A DNA stretch of 63,286 nucleotides from Candidatus Rokuibacteriota bacterium (GTDB lineage: Bacteria > Methylomirabilota > Methylomirabilia > Rokubacteriales > CSP1-6), in assembly GCA_003221515.1 (NCBI GenBank), contig QHSI01000101.1, positions 67,735-131,020 on the forward strand, in the 5' to 3' direction. Of the stretch, positions 61,274 through 63,286 are shown in pieces (within the stretch, counting starts at the first letter, position 1; every line of letters begins with the position of its first letter). Under the pieces are notes generated by a model that worked only from the letters and a program-made list of their open reading frames with translations, searched no databases and was not told where the DNA came from. Both the position numbers and the translations under genes were made by a program.

Positions 61274-62577
61274 TCAGCCTTCGAAGAGCCGGAGCTGGGG
61301 CGTCGGCTCGGGCTCGATGCCCACGCGGTAGTTTCCCGTGAAGCACGCGTGGCAGAACTGGCCCGGGTCGGAGCCGGTCGCCTTCAACATGCCGTCGAGC
61401 GACAGGTAGCCAAGGGAGTCGGCGGCGAGGTAGCGGCGGATTTCCTCGGGGTTGTGGCTCGAGCCGATCAGCTCCTTCCGCGTCGGGGTATCGATGCCGT
61501 AGTAGCAAGGCCACTGGATCGGCGGCGACGAGATCCGCACGTGCACCTCGCGCGCCCCGGCGCTCCTGATCATCCGCACGATCTTCCGGCTCGTAGTGCC
61601 GCGCACGATGGAGTCGTCGACGACCACCACGCGCCGGTCCTCGAGCATCTCCCGCATCGGGTTGAGCTTCACCTTGACGCCAAAGTGCCGGATCCCCTGC
61701 TTAGGCTCGATGAACGTCCGGCCGACGTAGTGGTTCCGGATCAAGCCCATCTCATACGGCGTCCCGGATTCTTCAGAGTACCCGAGTGCCGCGCTCGTGC
61801 CGGAGTCGGGTACGGGGATGACGATGTCCGCCGCCACCGGATACTCGCGCGCGAGCTGGCGCCCCATCGCCTTGCGTACGGTGTGGACGTTGCGACCCCA
61901 CAAGATCGAGTCCGGGCGCGCGAAGTAGACGTACTCGAACACGCAGTGGAGCCGATCGCCCGCCGGGAACGGCCGGACCGACCGGGCGCCGGAATCCGAG
62001 ATGATCAAGATTTCGCCCGGCTCGACGTCGCGCTCACACTTGGCTTCCATGAGGTCGAGCGCGCACGTCTCGGAGGCGACGACCCAGGCGTCGCCCAGGC
62101 GTCCCAGCGTTAAGGGCCGGAAGCCATACGGATCGCGGATCGCGTACATCGCGTCGAGCCGGAGTTCGACTGGAAGATCGCGCCGTCCTTCTCCATCTCC
62201 CGCCGCAGCGACTCCGCGTTGGTGAGGTTGCCGTTGTGGGCGATCGCGATCGGGCCGCGGGCCGTGGTGGCCGTGATCGGCTGAGCGTTCCTCAGATTGG
62301 AGCTGCCGGACGTGGAATAGCGCACGTGGCCAACGGCCCGGTGACCCTGGAGGCGACGAAGCCGCTCGGGGCTGAAGACGTCCGCCACCCATCCCATGTG
62401 CTTCTCGACGTGGAAGGTGGCGCCGTCGGTGGTGGCGATGCCAGCCGACTCCTGCCCGCGATGCTGGAGCGCGTAGAGACCGAGATAGGTGACGTTGGCG
62501 GCCTCTGGATGGTTCCAGATGCCGAACAACCCGCACTCGTCGTGGAACCGGTCGTCGTCACGCCATGTGGCGCTCAA
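61274..62577 (-). pseudogene. purF: Amidophosphoribosyltransferase, interrupted by an internal deletion and frameshift
   Basis: The first frame (from TTG 62577) holds the glutaminase half: [17 protein letters not shown] with the catalytic Cys, [20 protein letters not shown] and AHNGNLTNA, to [13 protein letters not shown]. The second frame resumes at [20 protein letters not shown] and carries the rest, including [17 protein letters not shown] (PRPP site) to 61274. The segment between FQS.S and the AIRDP region, about 38 residues in relatives, is missing, and the frame changes near 62155-62170. All other motifs are intact. PurF is the committed step of the pathway, so a real lesion would be severe; assembly error is a strong alternative. 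Confidence 0.85.
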
Positions 62578-63286
62578 AGCCGCTCCTCCACGCGTGTTCG
62601 ATGCGATCCACGGCCACGTCCACCACCACGCGCCCCGCCGCGCGCACGGTCAGTCGCTCGCCGCCCGTCGTCCCGATCCAGCGCCACGGGATCGCCGACT
62701 CCGCCATCAGCGCCTCGAACTCGCGCTGCCGCGCGGGCTCGACGGTCACGATCACCCGCGACGGTCCCTCGCCGAACAGCGCCTCGTCGAGCCGGCGCCC
62801 GGGCTCCACCGTCACGTCGCATCCCCCCCCCGCGCCGCTGGCGCGGATGCCGGTCACGCAGCCTTCGGCGAGCGCGGCCGCCAGCCCGCCCTCGGCGCAG
62901 TCGTGGGCGGCCGTGACGAGCCCGGCCCCGACCGCGGCGCGAACGGCCGACTGCACACGACGCTCGACCTCGAGATCCAGCGGCGCGAGCCGCCCCGCCA
63001 GCCTGCCATGCAGCGTCCACAAATACTCCGAGCCGCCGAGGCTCACGGCGTCGGGCCCGAGCAGCGCGATCCGGTGGCCCGCCGCCTTGAACCACTGCGT
63101 CGCCAGCCGGCCGGCATCCTCCAGCACCCCCACCACACCGCAGATGGGTGTCGGGAGAATCGCTTGACCGGAGGTCTCATTGTAAAAGGAAACGTTGCCG
63201 CCGACCACCGGCACCTCGAGCGCCCGGCAGGCCTCGGCGATGCCGTCGATGGCCTCCGCGAATTGCCAGAGGATTTCCGGCCGCTC
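62558..63286 (-). CDS. purL: Phosphoribosylformylglycinamidine synthase, large-subunit type, N-terminus beyond window
   Basis: The last 242 residues of PurL are visible. EVPVVGGNVSFYNETSGQAI is a diagnostic active-site block, then PTPICGVVGVLED, and AHDCAEGGLAAALAE. The C-terminal IPWRWIGTTGGERLTV and DVAVDRIEHAW end as in the small (PurQ/PurS-dependent) class. It makes FGAM from FGAR. Its stop overlaps the purF start by about 20 bases, so it is the upstream gene of the run. The remaining part lies right of the window. Confidence 0.93.
   Translation of the reverse strand, partial: ERPEILWQFAEAIDGIAEACRALEVPVVGGNVSFYNETSGQAILPTPICGVVGVLEDAGRLATQWFKAAGHRIALLGPDAVSLGGSEYLWTLHGRLAGRLAPLDLEVERRVQSAVRAAVGAGLVTAAHDCAEGGLAAALAEGCVTGIRASGAGGGCDVTVEPGRRLDEALFGEGPSRVIVTVEPARQREFEALMAESAIPWRWIGTTGGERLTVRAAGRVVVDVAVDRIEHAWRSGFERHMA

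Overview
The window is one strongly GC-rich bacterial stretch with almost no spacing between genes. Many starts are GTG or TTG, and neighbours often overlap by 4 bases. Two LivKHMGF-type importers, several oligopeptide-type binding proteins, a BmpA-type nucleoside importer, TPP enzymes, MetE-like enzymes and flavin oxidoreductases sit beside core purine, tRNA-modification and respiratory genes. This profile fits a soil or sediment heterotroph, perhaps of the Rokubacteria/Methylomirabilota kind. That placement is inference from gene content; no rRNA or tRNA gene is present to test it. No insertion sequence, phage or CRISPR array was seen.

Layout. 1-1925 (-): a short MetE-like enzyme, then an oligopeptide-type binding protein cut by the window edge. 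2047-6627 (+): a complete LivK-H-M-G-F importer. 6564-9328 (-): an SGNH hydrolase with an inserted domain, a scrap of an enolase-superfamily gene, and a cyclase-family hydrolase. 9362-11913 (+): an MFS exporter coupled to a DAO-type flavoenzyme. 11964-17360 (-): a TPP enzyme, a DinB-like protein, a second MetE-like enzyme, an LLM remnant and a broken binding protein. 17450-20789 (+): binding protein and two permeases, no ATPase. 20793-25548 (-): SDR, MDR, an LLM remnant, TPP enzyme and an acyl-CoA-dehydrogenase-like flavoenzyme. 25588-35569: a nucleoside locus (BmpA, double ATPase, two permeases, broken cdd and deoA, deoxyribosyltransferase) interrupted by a divergent uronate-dehydrogenase-like/PhyH pair facing an enolase-superfamily gene. 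35541-41274 (-): a second Liv importer with a strong promoter, and a HIBADH-type reductase. 41438-45991 (-): an HdrD-like membrane Fe-S protein, a YkvA-like protein, two c-type cytochromes and YceI. 46080-47970: rimI, tsaB, and a PyrE-like phosphoribosyltransferase. 47979-48354: two inverted copies of an unrecognised long-hairpin repeat. 48370-50190 (-): a B12-binding radical SAM protein. 50504-63286 (-): nrdR, glyA, rpiB, thiI, mobA, tsaC and a purine operon (purE, D, a MerR/TPR protein, H, N, M, F, L).

Two things stand out. First, the two roughly 145-bp hairpin elements at 47979-48354 are homologous, lie in opposite orientation, and have stems near 40 bp whose pairing is kept although their sequence differs. 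Second, at least eight places show compact gene damage. SBP, deoA and purF each lack an estimated 33-45 codons and are frameshifted; cdd has lost about 7 bases; and four stretches are N- or C-terminal scraps of otherwise absent genes. Because purF should be needed for de novo purine synthesis, misassembly must be tested before any of these is read as real pseudogenisation.

As systems, the purine run makes IMP and adds glycine/one-carbon supply (glyA), ribose-5-phosphate isomerisation (rpiB) and NrdR control. Its embedded MerR-TPR gene is the best candidate for an undescribed regulator. The nucleoside/uronate-like locus may import and process a sugar-modified nucleoside or a related sugar acid, but the substrate is unknown.
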